NCBI GenBank assembly: GCA_964599885.1
Contig: CAZRHH010000058.1
Span: forward strand, 1 to 19,971
Reading direction: 5' to 3'
DNA length: 19,971 bases
Source: CAZRHH01 sp964599885
GTDB lineage: Bacteria > Chloroflexota > Dehalococcoidia > DSTF01 > JACRBR01
The position numbers and the translations under genes were made by a program. This document shows, one piece after another, positions 14,144 to 19,971 of this stretch. The notes beneath the pieces are model-generated. The model was not told the DNA's origin, did not search any database, and worked only from the letters and a program-made list of their open reading frames with translations. Position 1 is the stretch's first letter, and each line of letters opens with the position of its first letter.

Positions 14144-15142
14144 GTGCTTCTCCCGTCGCACGAGCACTCGCCCGTCTCGCGAGTCTTTATCTCGCCATCG
14201 CGTCTCGTCGAACTCCACGAAGGCGACTGCATCGACTGGCTCGCGCAGCAGCCAGATCGATCCTTCCACGCCGTCGTCACCGACCCGCCGTACGGAATTC
14301 TTGAATACACGCCCGGGCAGATCGCAAAACTCCGGTCGGGCCGAGGTGGCGTTTGGAGGATTCCCCCGTCGATTGGTGGCCACAAGCGTGCGCCGGTTCC
14401 GAGATTCACGGTGCTCGACAACAAGGACATCTCCGTCCTCTACCAGTTCTTCAGCACATGGGGGACGGCCCTCCGTCCCAAACTCGTGCCAGGCGCGCAC
14501 GTCCTGCTTGCGACGAGCCCCTTGCTGTCGTACGCCGTCTCGCAGGCGCTCGTCGACGCCGGATACGAGAAGCGCGGCGAAATCGTTCGGCTCACGCGGA
14601 CGCTCCGCGGCGGGGATCGCCCGAAGAACGCCGAACGCGAGTTTCCGGATGTAAGCGCAATGGCTCGATCGGCGTGGGAACCTTGGCTCATGTTCCGGAA
14701 GCCATGTGAGGGGACCGTCGCGGAGAACCTGCGCAAATGGAACACCGGCGGGCTCCGGCGCCCCGAAACCGGGCCGTTCGTCGACGTCATCCAGAGTCGC
14801 CCAACCCGCCCCGACGAGCGCGCGTTAGCGCCCCACCCAAGTCTGAAACCGCAGGCATTTCTTCGCCAGATCGTGCGTGCCGTGTTACCGCTCGGTGAAG
14901 GCGTCGTACTGGATCCGTTCGCCGGAAGCGGTTCGACGCTCGCCGCCTGCGAGGCGGTTGGCTACCAGGGCGTCGGCGTCGAAGTCGATCCCGCGTACGT
15001 CACGATGGCGCAGGAGGCGATTCCTCTTCTATCTCGCTTACAACTACCTGAATCGCCTTCCGCTTCGGCGTCGGTCGCGCCACGTACGTCGGGTCGCAGT
15101 ACAGCGCGTTCGCCGCGAGCTTTTCGACGCCCGACCGTTTGA
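14144..15142 (+). CDS. Site-specific DNA methyltransferase (N6_N4_Mtase, beta order)
   Basis: A 332-aa DNA amino-methyltransferase. The catalytic motif IV DPPYG (47-51) comes first and the AdoMet-binding motif I LDPFAGSGSTL (D257 onward) near the C-terminus, the beta-class order; DPPY is usual for N6-adenine and also occurs in some N4-cytosine enzymes. A target-recognition region lies in between. I chose GTG 14144 because GGAG lies 6 nt upstream; ATG 14093 is in frame but has no ribosome site. After VEVDPAYVTMAQEAIPLLSRL the sequence becomes a Ser/Arg-rich tail, which is where the convergent endonuclease gene overlaps (15000-15142), so the true conserved domain ends near 15045. It should protect host DNA from the paired endonuclease. 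Confidence 0.93.
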   Translation: MLLPSHEHSPVSRVFISPSRLVELHEGDCIDWLAQQPDRSFHAVVTDPPYGILEYTPGQIAKLRSGRGGVWRIPPSIGGHKRAPVPRFTVLDNKDISVLYQFFSTWGTALRPKLVPGAHVLLATSPLLSYAVSQALVDAGYEKRGEIVRLTRTLRGGDRPKNAEREFPDVSAMARSAWEPWLMFRKPCEGTVAENLRKWNTGGLRRPETGPFVDVIQSRPTRPDERALAPHPSLKPQAFLRQIVRAVLPLGEGVVLDPFAGSGSTLAACEAVGYQGVGVEVDPAYVTMAQEAIPLLSRLQLPESPSASASVAPRTSGRSTARSPRAFRRPTV

Positions 15143-15697
15143 TCGAAGCCGTTGGCGTTCTGCGGCTACCTTCCTTTCGTCCCGAAAAGCTCCAGTCGCT
15201 CTCAACGTCGCGCACATCAGCCGGTCGATTCGCGTCGGGCTTCGGTTCTCCAGCGGTTGAACGTCACGGTCGATGTAGTACTGGAAGATCATGATCCAGC
15301 CATCCTCGATGTTGTGACCCTGCCAGCCGTTCGACCAACGCGATGCCTTCACTTCGATACCATCGTCGCCGCGATGGCATCCGTCGCTTTCGTACATCCC
15401 GCGAGGGACGAGATCCGGCCGTCCGTTGTGGTACTGGTTCTTGATGATCGTCGTGCTGCGCTTCGACACGCCTTCCACCACCAGTTCGCTCATGACACCG
15501 CTGAACGTCGCCGCCGAAAGCGTCTCCTCCAGCCGATCCCATCCTCGCTCGATTAAGAACTTGTTGACGTTGTAGAGAAAGTCGTAGATGTCGTCGATCG
15601 CGGCTTTGACTTCCGATACGCGGAGGTCATACGGAAGGTCCACACCTTCGTTCCAGCCCTTCGGGTGCAGCGTGGCGCGATCGATAAAAGTTGCCAT
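15000..15697 (-). pseudogene. Type II restriction endonuclease (PD-(D/E)XK), frameshifted
   Basis: The frame from ATG 15697 encodes a nuclease with a PD-(D/E)XK centre, Pro94-Asp95, 19 residues, then Glu115-Val-Lys117 (GIEVKASRW). It goes on to NIEDGWIMIFQYYIDRDVQP and RSPTRIDRLMCATL. Near 15203 the family-like sequence leaves this frame and continues one base back as ESDWSFSGRKEGSRRTPTAS and SGVEKLAANALYCDPTYV to TGA at 15000-15002; in the original frame only an Arg-rich run follows to 15044. Restoring one base gives about 232 aa. This looks like a single-base deletion, either a real inactivating mutation or a sequencing error. AGGA lies 9 nt before ATG. Convergence with the methylase gene and their shared end argue for a type II R-M pair; the target site is unknown. 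Confidence 0.8.
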
Positions 15698-15750
15698 CGC
15701 GCGATCCTGTCATACGGCTCGATGGCGAGCAAGGCATCCCCACCCCCTCA

Positions 15751-15765
15751 CTACGTTGAACGTAG
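15751..15765. promoter_or_regulatory. Perfect palindrome CTACGTT-G-AACGTAG, operator candidate
   Basis: A 15-bp dyad with two perfect 7-bp arms lies in the divergent region between the endonuclease (-) and the hydrolase operon (+), 55 bp before ATG 15821. It contains TTGAAC, which could act as a weak -35. The size and symmetry suit a dimeric TetR- or MarR-type repressor, but no regulator gene is adjacent. Confidence 0.45.
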
Positions 15766-15820
15766 CGACCGCATCCCCGACACTCAGACGCACATCGACA
15801 CAAACACAAAGCGAGGCCCA

Positions 15821-16780
15821 ATGCCCGAAATCACCCACCGCACCATCGACACCAACGGCATCAAGCTCCGCATCGGCGAAGCCGGCAGCGGCCCGCTCGT
15901 CGTCCTCGTCCACGGCTTCCCCGAATCGTGGTACTCGTGGCGCCACCAACTGCCAGCCCTCGCCGATGCCGGCTTTCACGCCGTCGCGCCCGATGTCCGC
16001 GGCTATGGCGGCAGCGACAAGCCCGAGCCGATTGACGCCTACAGCATGAAGAACATCGCCGCCGACATCGCCGGACTCGTCGTAGCGCTCGGCGAAGAAA
16101 CCGCCGCCGTCGCCGGTCACGACTGGGGCGCTCCGATCGCCTACGCCAGCGCGATGCTGTACCCCGAACGCTTCCGCGCCGTCGTCGGCATGAGCGTCCC
16201 GTATACCGGCCGCGCCCCCATGAAGCCGACCGAACTCTTCAAGATGGCCTTCCCAAACACGTTCTTCTACATCACCTACTTCCAGAAACCCGGCGTCGCC
16301 GAAGCCGAACTCGAAGCCGATGTCGCGCGATCCATGCGCCTCTTCCTCTACATGGCGTCCGGCGACGCACCCCAGAACGACGCATCGTTCATGACCAAGC
16401 CCGCCGACTCGACGTTCCTCTCCGGCATGCCGGAACCCGAAAAGCTCCCCGCGTGGCTGACGCAAGCAGACCTCGACTACTTCACCGGCGAGTTCACCAA
16501 GAGCGGCTTCCGCGGCCCCCTCAACCGTTACCGCAACATGGACCGCGACTGGGAAGAGATCCCCGAGTTCGCCGGCGCGAAGCTTCAGCAACCCGCTTTG
16601 TTCGTCTGCGGCGACCGCGACGGCGTGATCAAGATGCAGCCCGCCGGCATCGAGACGATGCGCCAAAACTGCGTCGATCTGCGAGACGCCGTGCTCATCC
16701 CGAACGTTGGCCACTGGACGCAGCAAGAAGCGCCCGCCGAAACGAACGTCGCACTGATCAAGTTTCTGAAAGGCCTCTAA
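15821..16780 (+). CDS. Alpha/beta hydrolase, epoxide hydrolase-like
   Basis: A 319-aa soluble enzyme with the alpha/beta-hydrolase fold and a helical cap. The oxyanion motif is HGFPESW (31-37), the nucleophile elbow is GHDWGA with Asp101, the acid is Asp267 (CGDRDG) and the base is His298 (VGHWTQQE). An Asp nucleophile with HGFP and cap tyrosines (in ITYFQKP and LNRYRNM) points to soluble epoxide hydrolase, which opens epoxides to diols; a haloalkane dehalogenase or haloacetate dehalogenase is less likely. GAGG lies 5 nt before ATG 15821. The frame is open upstream to 15665, but the extra residues are not family-like. Two bases separate it from the next gene, implying coupling. Confidence 0.9.
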   Translation: MPEITHRTIDTNGIKLRIGEAGSGPLVVLVHGFPESWYSWRHQLPALADAGFHAVAPDVRGYGGSDKPEPIDAYSMKNIAADIAGLVVALGEETAAVAGHDWGAPIAYASAMLYPERFRAVVGMSVPYTGRAPMKPTELFKMAFPNTFFYITYFQKPGVAEAELEADVARSMRLFLYMASGDAPQNDASFMTKPADSTFLSGMPEPEKLPAWLTQADLDYFTGEFTKSGFRGPLNRYRNMDRDWEEIPEFAGAKLQQPALFVCGDRDGVIKMQPAGIETMRQNCVDLRDAVLIPNVGHWTQQEAPAETNVALIKFLKGL

Positions 16781-16782
16781 TC

Positions 16783-17706
16783 ATGCGTATCGGTCTCATG
16801 TTCGGCGACGCACCCGGCGGAACGCTCTCCGACACCGTCCAGCAGATCGTCGATGCCGAGCGCGACGGCTTTGACAACGTCTGGTTCGGCCAGGTGTTCG
16901 GTTCCGACGTCCTCACCATCATTGCGCTCGCAGGGGAGAAGACGTCGCGCATCGAAATTGGCACCGCCGTCGTGCCGACGTACCCGCGCCATCCCTTCGT
17001 CATGGCGCAGCAGGCCATGACGGTGCAGTCCGCCACCAACGGCCGCCTTGTCCTCGGCATCGGCCTCTCGCACCAGCCCGTTATCGAAAATATGTGGGGC
17101 ATGTCGTACGAGCATCCCGCGCGTCACATGCGCGAGTACCTCTCGGTGCTCAAACCGCTCGTCAACGACGGCCGTGTCTCGTTCAACGGCGAAGTCTTCC
17201 GCACGACAGGCGGAATCCAGGTGCCCGGCGCCAAGCCGTTCCCGATCCTCATCGCCGCGCTCGCGCCGATGATGCTCAAGATCGCCGGCGAACTCGCCGA
17301 TGGCACCGCCACGTGGATGACCGGCGCGAAGACCATCGCCAGTCACGTCGCCCCGAAGATCAACGAAGCCGCCAAAGCAGCCGGTCGTCCGCAGCCGCGC
17401 GTCGCCGTGGGCCTCCCCGTCGTCGTCACCGACGACGAAGCCGGCGCGCGCGCGAAGGCGGCGCAGGCCTTCCAGATCTACGGCCAGCTCCCCAACTACC
17501 AGCGCATGCTCGAAAAAGAAGGCGCCGCCAACCCGGGCGAAGTCGCCATCGTCGGCAATGAAGCCTCCGTCGAACGCCGGGTCCGCGATCTCGCCAGCGC
17601 CGGCGCCACCGACTTCTTCGCCGCCATCTTCCCCCACGGCGATGACGCTGCGGCGTCACTCAAACGCACGCGCGCGCTCGTGCAATCGCTCGTCAGCAAG
17701 GTGTGA
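16783..17706 (+). CDS. LLM-class F420-dependent oxidoreductase
   Basis: A 307-aa luciferase-like monooxygenase-fold protein (TIM barrel). It begins MRIGLMFGDAPGGTL, with VWFGQVFGSD, RIEIGTAVVPTYPRHPFVMAQQ, GRLVLGIGLSH, HPARHMREYLSVLKPL and a C-terminal GDDAAASLKRTRALVQSL, a pattern of the F420-dependent LLM enzymes common in Actinobacteria and some Chloroflexota. In the family, deazaflavin F420 supplies or accepts hydride for reduction or oxidation of a small molecule. ATG 16783 is 2 nt after the hydrolase stop. A frame open from 16453 runs antisense-like through the hydrolase and is not used. No ribosome site precedes it, so translation is probably coupled to the hydrolase. Confidence 0.92.
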   Translation: MRIGLMFGDAPGGTLSDTVQQIVDAERDGFDNVWFGQVFGSDVLTIIALAGEKTSRIEIGTAVVPTYPRHPFVMAQQAMTVQSATNGRLVLGIGLSHQPVIENMWGMSYEHPARHMREYLSVLKPLVNDGRVSFNGEVFRTTGGIQVPGAKPFPILIAALAPMMLKIAGELADGTATWMTGAKTIASHVAPKINEAAKAAGRPQPRVAVGLPVVVTDDEAGARAKAAQAFQIYGQLPNYQRMLEKEGAANPGEVAIVGNEASVERRVRDLASAGATDFFAAIFPHGDDAAASLKRTRALVQSLVSKV

Positions 17707-17738
17707 CCAACCTCTTACGTCCAATCTCCACCGACCAG

Positions 17739-17767
17739 TCCCGCTTCCCGTCTCCCGCTTCCAACCC
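17739..17767 (+). repeat. Pyrimidine-rich TCCCGCTTCC repeat
   Basis: Two TCCCGCTTCC units in a C/T-rich tract between the LLM gene and the next gene. It resembles the tract at 11143-11173 and is followed by the ACGGAG ribosome site of the next gene. Confidence 0.4.
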
Positions 17768-17779
17768 ACGGAGTGTTCC

Positions 17780-18268
17780 ATGCAAGCACAGCCCGGCCGC
17801 CCCGCTCCCGCCGTCACCCTCAAAGCGATTGGCCACGGCCGTCAGATCACGTTCAACAGCATCGGCACAACGACGCTGCTCATCTGCCTCGCGCGCGAAA
17901 CATCCGGCAAGGGGCCCGAAGTGGTCACCGCCGTCCGCAAGCGCTGGTTCGGCGTGTCGCAGGTCGTCATCATCAATCTGGCCGACGCTCGCCCGTTTCC
18001 GAAGCTCATCCGCAAGGTCGCCGAGCAGATCATGAAGTCGTCCTACAACGACGCCGTCAAGAACCTGCTGCCGGGCCGTACGCCCGAAGAGTACGTGCTC
18101 ATCGTGCCCGACTGGGACGGCGACATGCTCGCCCCACTCGGCATCGAAGACGTCACCAAAACGATCGCCGTCGCCGTCATCGACAAGGCCGGCAACATCG
18201 TCGGTACCTACCAGGGCGAAGATTGCCCTGCCCACGCCGTAGCCCTCATCGAACGCGCTGGCACGTAA
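17780..18268 (+). CDS. Thioredoxin-fold-like protein without CXXC
   Basis: A 162-aa protein beginning with PAPAVTLKAIGHGRQITFNSIG and ending GNIVGTYQGEDCPAHAVALIE. The order of strands and helices resembles the AhpC/TSA-TlpA thioredoxin-like superfamily. At the position where redox members carry CxxC the protein reads CLARETSGKG, leaving a single Cys36; another Cys is near the C-terminus. It is therefore unlikely to be a standard thiol-disulfide enzyme and might be a redox-inactive relative or binding protein. The assignment is from fold-like patterns only. GGAG stands 7 nt before ATG 17780. It sits between the LLM oxidoreductase and the amidohydrolase, and a weak hairpin follows. Confidence 0.65.
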   Translation: MQAQPGRPAPAVTLKAIGHGRQITFNSIGTTTLLICLARETSGKGPEVVTAVRKRWFGVSQVVIINLADARPFPKLIRKVAEQIMKSSYNDAVKNLLPGRTPEEYVLIVPDWDGDMLAPLGIEDVTKTIAVAVIDKAGNIVGTYQGEDCPAHAVALIERAGT

Positions 18269-18269
18269 C

Positions 18270-18294
18270 CGCCGCAGAAGTGCGGCGTCCTGCT
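18270..18294 (+). terminator. Weak terminator-like hairpin
   Basis: CGCCGCA (18270-18276) and TGCGGCG (18281-18287) form a 7-bp stem with a GAAG loop directly after the stop codon, followed by TCCTGCTTC. The T-run is weak, so it may only attenuate transcription into the amidohydrolase. Confidence 0.4.
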
Positions 18295-18363
18295 TCAACT
18301 CATCCCTTTCAGCGCTGACGCAGTGAAAGTCGCGCCATACACGGGCACTCCAACCACTTCAAC

Positions 18364-18404
18364 CCTTTGCGCTCCTTCGCGATCTTTGCGCCTTTGCGGT
18401 GAAC
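18364..18404 (+). repeat. CTTTGCG-type intergenic repeat
   Basis: About 40 bp built from degenerate CTTTGCG / CTTCGCG units (CTTTGCGCTCCTTCGCGA, then TCTTTGCGCCTTTGCGG, ending GTGAA). This resembles a dispersed element (CTTTGCGTC-CTTTGCGG-TTAA type) that I recall from intergenic DNA in many unrelated GC-rich bacteria. It lies just upstream of the amidohydrolase start and is often mistaken for coding sequence. Confidence 0.55.
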
Positions 18405-18439
18405 CGGCTACACAAAGCAAGCGAAAGTCGAGAAGGTAC

Positions 18440-19672
18440 ATGCCAACAGCCATCACCAACGCCACCCTCATCGACGGCACCGGCGCCGACCCCGTCCGCA
18501 ACGCCACCATCATCATCGAAAACGACCGCATCACGAGCGCCCGCGCCGGCGGCGCCCCGCCGCGCGATGCCGACGTGATCGACGCCGGCGGCCGCACCGT
18601 CATGCCCGGCCTTATCGATAGCCACGTACACCTCTACGGCCGCATCGCGCCGCTGCAGGAACGCATGCTGACACCGCCGAGCCTCCAACTCTTCTACAGC
18701 GCCCGCAACGCAAAGTGGACGCTCGACGCCGGCGTCACCACCGTCCGCGACGCGTCCGGCTCGCCCGTCGGCTTCAAGATGGCGATCGAAAAGGGCCTCA
18801 TCCCCGGTCCGCGCATGCGCCTCTCGATCAGCGCGCTCTCGCAGACCGGCGGCCACGGCGACGGCACGATGCCCTCCGGCGTCAACCCGGGTGGCGCCAA
18901 CCGCAGCACCGAACATCCGCACACCGTCGTCGATGGCCCGGACGAAGTGCGCCGCGCCGTCCGCGAACTGCTGCGCGCCGGCGCCGACTTCATCAAGCTC
19001 CACGCCACCGGCGGCGTCATGTCACCCAGCGACGAGCCCGGTCACACGCAGTTCAGCCCCGAAGAGATCACGATCATGGTGCAGGAGGCGGCCGCCGCCG
19101 GCAAAACGTGCATGGCCCACGCACAGGGCACCGACGGCATCAAGAACGCCGTCCGCGCCGGCGTCGAATCGATCGAGCACGGCATCTATCTCGATGACGA
19201 AGTGATGGCCGAGATGATCGAACGCCGCACGTTCCTTGTGCCCACGCTCGTCGCGCCCCTATGGGTGCTGCGCCACGCCGAGCGTGCCCCCGGCAGCGTG
19301 CTTCCCCAATCCGTCCGCAAGACCAAAGAGGTGATGGAGACGCACAAGACATCCATCAGCCGCGCCATTGCTGCCGGCGTTCGCATCGCCATGGGCACCG
19401 ACAGCGGCGTCGGCCTCCACGGCCACAACGCAGAGGAGCTCGAGCGCATGGTCGAATGCGGCATGACGCCGATGCAGGCGATCGTCGCTTCAACGCAGAC
19501 TGCGAGCGAGTGCGTCCACATGCAGGACGCCGTCGGCACGATCGCCGAAGGCAAGTTCGCCGACCTCCTCATCATCGACGGCGACCCGCTGGCCGACATC
19601 ACCGTCCTCCAGCAGAAAGATCGCCTCGCACTCATCATGCAAAACGGCCGCACCCACAAGGACGCCATGTGA
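18440..19672 (+). CDS. Metal-dependent amidohydrolase (imidazolonepropionase-like)
   Basis: A 410-aa amidohydrolase-superfamily enzyme. An N-terminal beta-sandwich (NATLIDGTG...VIDAGGRTVMPG) leads to the TIM-barrel with metal ligands His62-Val-His64 (DSHVH), the probable carbamylated Lys186 (FIKLHATGG), His227 (MAHAQG), His247 (SIEHGIY) and Asp321 (MGTDSG). The C-terminal AVGTIAEGKFADLLIIDGDPL closes the sandwich. This is the binuclear type related to imidazolonepropionase and Xaa-Pro dipeptidase-like carboxypeptidases; the substrate is probably an amide or peptide but is unknown. ATG 18440 has GAGAAGG just upstream with short spacing. The frame is open to 18323, but that part encodes the CTTTGCG repeat. 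The stop overlaps a possible small downstream frame. Confidence 0.93.
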   Translation: MPTAITNATLIDGTGADPVRNATIIIENDRITSARAGGAPPRDADVIDAGGRTVMPGLIDSHVHLYGRIAPLQERMLTPPSLQLFYSARNAKWTLDAGVTTVRDASGSPVGFKMAIEKGLIPGPRMRLSISALSQTGGHGDGTMPSGVNPGGANRSTEHPHTVVDGPDEVRRAVRELLRAGADFIKLHATGGVMSPSDEPGHTQFSPEEITIMVQEAAAAGKTCMAHAQGTDGIKNAVRAGVESIEHGIYLDDEVMAEMIERRTFLVPTLVAPLWVLRHAERAPGSVLPQSVRKTKEVMETHKTSISRAIAAGVRIAMGTDSGVGLHGHNAEELERMVECGMTPMQAIVASTQTASECVHMQDAVGTIAEGKFADLLIIDGDPLADITVLQQKDRLALIMQNGRTHKDAM

Positions 19673-19819
19673 CGGCGACCGACCGAACCGTGATCTACAA
19701 CGAACGCGAACTCACGCGACGACGCCCTCCGCGACCTTATCGCCCGCGAGCAAGAAGCCAACGGCAAAGCGATCCGCAGCGACCGCTACCACACCCTCTG
19801 GGCCGCCGAACGCGTGTAA
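19669..19819 (+). pseudogene. Small reading frame, possibly frameshifted, coupled to the amidohydrolase
   Basis: GTG 19669 overlaps the amidohydrolase stop (ATGTGA) and reads VTATDRTVIYNERELT. Near 19711-19720 the protein-like sequence moves forward one base and continues DDALRDLIAREQEANGKAI and RSDRYHTLWAAERV to TAA at 19817-19819. Without a shift the first frame becomes Arg/Pro-rich and the second has no start codon. Restoring the frame gives about 50 residues with a charged, helical look. I do not recognise the family. It may be a decayed gene, a sequencing error, or chance. Confidence 0.35.
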
Positions 19820-19882
19820 CGATCCGGTAAGACGCCCGATCGTCGCGCCTTCAAATGATCCCGAATCCCTCGGAGTTTCTGC

Positions 19883-19915
19883 TTGACGCCTTGCTTGGGG
19901 GGGGGGGAGTATACT
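19883..19915 (+). promoter_or_regulatory. Promoter with an 11-G tract in the spacer, candidate phase-variable promoter
   Basis: TTGACG (19883-19888) and TATACT (19910-19915) are good -35 and -10 hexamers, but the spacer is 21 bp and contains 11 consecutive G (19897-19907). Transcription would start near 19922, just upstream of GAGGAGG and ATG 19946. A tract of 7 G would give the optimal 17-bp spacer. Slipped-strand length changes in such tracts are a known way to switch genes. Confidence 0.55.
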
Positions 19916-19945
19916 AACGCCCAACCGCGCAGAGGAGGCCCCATC

Positions 19946-19971
19946 ATGCGCACGAGAAACAGCCGCCCGAT
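19946..19971 (+). CDS. Start of a gene cut by the window edge
   Basis: ATG 19946 preceded by a strong GAGGAGG (19931-19937) at 8 nt spacing. Only MRTRNSRP is visible before the sequence ends. The basic N-terminus could open a signal peptide or a DNA-binding protein; nothing more can be said. Its promoter carries the 11-G spacer tract. Confidence 0.6.

Noticed and set aside
14877..15260. Plus-strand frame of 127 aa over the methylase end
   Set aside because: Out of frame with the methylase and opposite the endonuclease; Arg-rich with no domain.
15710..16726. Minus-strand frame of 338 aa opposite the epoxide hydrolase
   Set aside because: Low-complexity Val/Gly/Asp/Glu shadow; the plus strand has a complete catalytic triad.
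16453..16782. Upstream extension of the LLM gene
   Set aside because: Runs out of frame through the hydrolase gene; the family start MRIGLMFG is at 16783.
16777..17637. Minus-strand frame of 286 aa opposite the LLM oxidoreductase
   Set aside because: Shadow frame without domain motifs.
18323..18439. Upstream extension of the amidohydrolase
   Set aside because: Translates the CTTTGCG-type repeat and not a conserved N-terminus; the ribosome site precedes ATG 18440.
1..19971. CRISPR array, tRNA/rRNA genes, insertion sequences, prophage
   Set aside because: No regularly spaced repeats, cloverleaf, rRNA-like stretches, transposase or phage genes were found by eye.

Overview
This is a high-GC, gene-dense bacterial window with no tRNA, rRNA, CRISPR array, phage or transposon genes. 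The lineage is not certain. An F420-dependent luciferase-like oxidoreductase, a class A PBP with a low-complexity tail, several GTG starts and scattered short intergenic repeats would fit an uncultured Chloroflexota (Dehalococcoidia/Thermomicrobia-like) or a related soil or sediment bacterium. That assignment is inference from gene content only.

Layout. 1-132: end of a gene encoding a very basic Ser/Thr/Ala/Arg tail, then a strong terminator and two copies of a short hairpin repeat. 539-1306 (-): NarL-type response regulator whose phospho-acceptor Asp is Glu. 1692-5318 (+): apparent operon of a GmhB-like HAD protein lacking its nucleophile, a DUF1003 membrane protein and a class A penicillin-binding protein. 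5537-5989 (+): stand-alone receiver. 5986-8216 (-): S11 D-Ala-D-Ala carboxypeptidase and an exported protein of unknown function. 8584-8979 (+): second stand-alone receiver behind an extended -10 promoter. 9270-9968 (+): zinc-ribbon membrane protein with a terminator. 10050-11009 (-): aldo/keto reductase. 11189-12361 (+) and 12302-13906 (-): two MFS transporters whose 3' ends overlap. 14144-15142 (+) and 15000-15697 (-): restriction-modification pair, with a beta-order DNA methyltransferase facing a frameshifted PD-(D/E)XK endonuclease. 15821-19672 (+): probable catabolic or detoxification run of epoxide-hydrolase-like alpha/beta hydrolase, F420-dependent LLM oxidoreductase, thioredoxin-fold-like protein and amidohydrolase. 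19669-19819: small, possibly frameshifted reading frame. 19946 to the edge: start of a new gene behind a promoter whose spacer contains an 11-G tract.

How it fits together. The left half is envelope and signalling: glycan polymerisation and cross-linking, peptide trimming, membrane proteins and three response regulators with no histidine kinase nearby. The right half is accessory: small-molecule transporters, oxidoreductases, hydrolases and a degraded-looking R-M locus. The most unusual signals are the homopolymer-containing promoter at the right edge (a candidate phase-variable switch), the frameshifted endonuclease beside an intact methylase, and two neighbouring genes that have each lost the aspartate normally phosphorylated in their family (receiver Asp to Glu, HAD nucleophile Asp to Ala).
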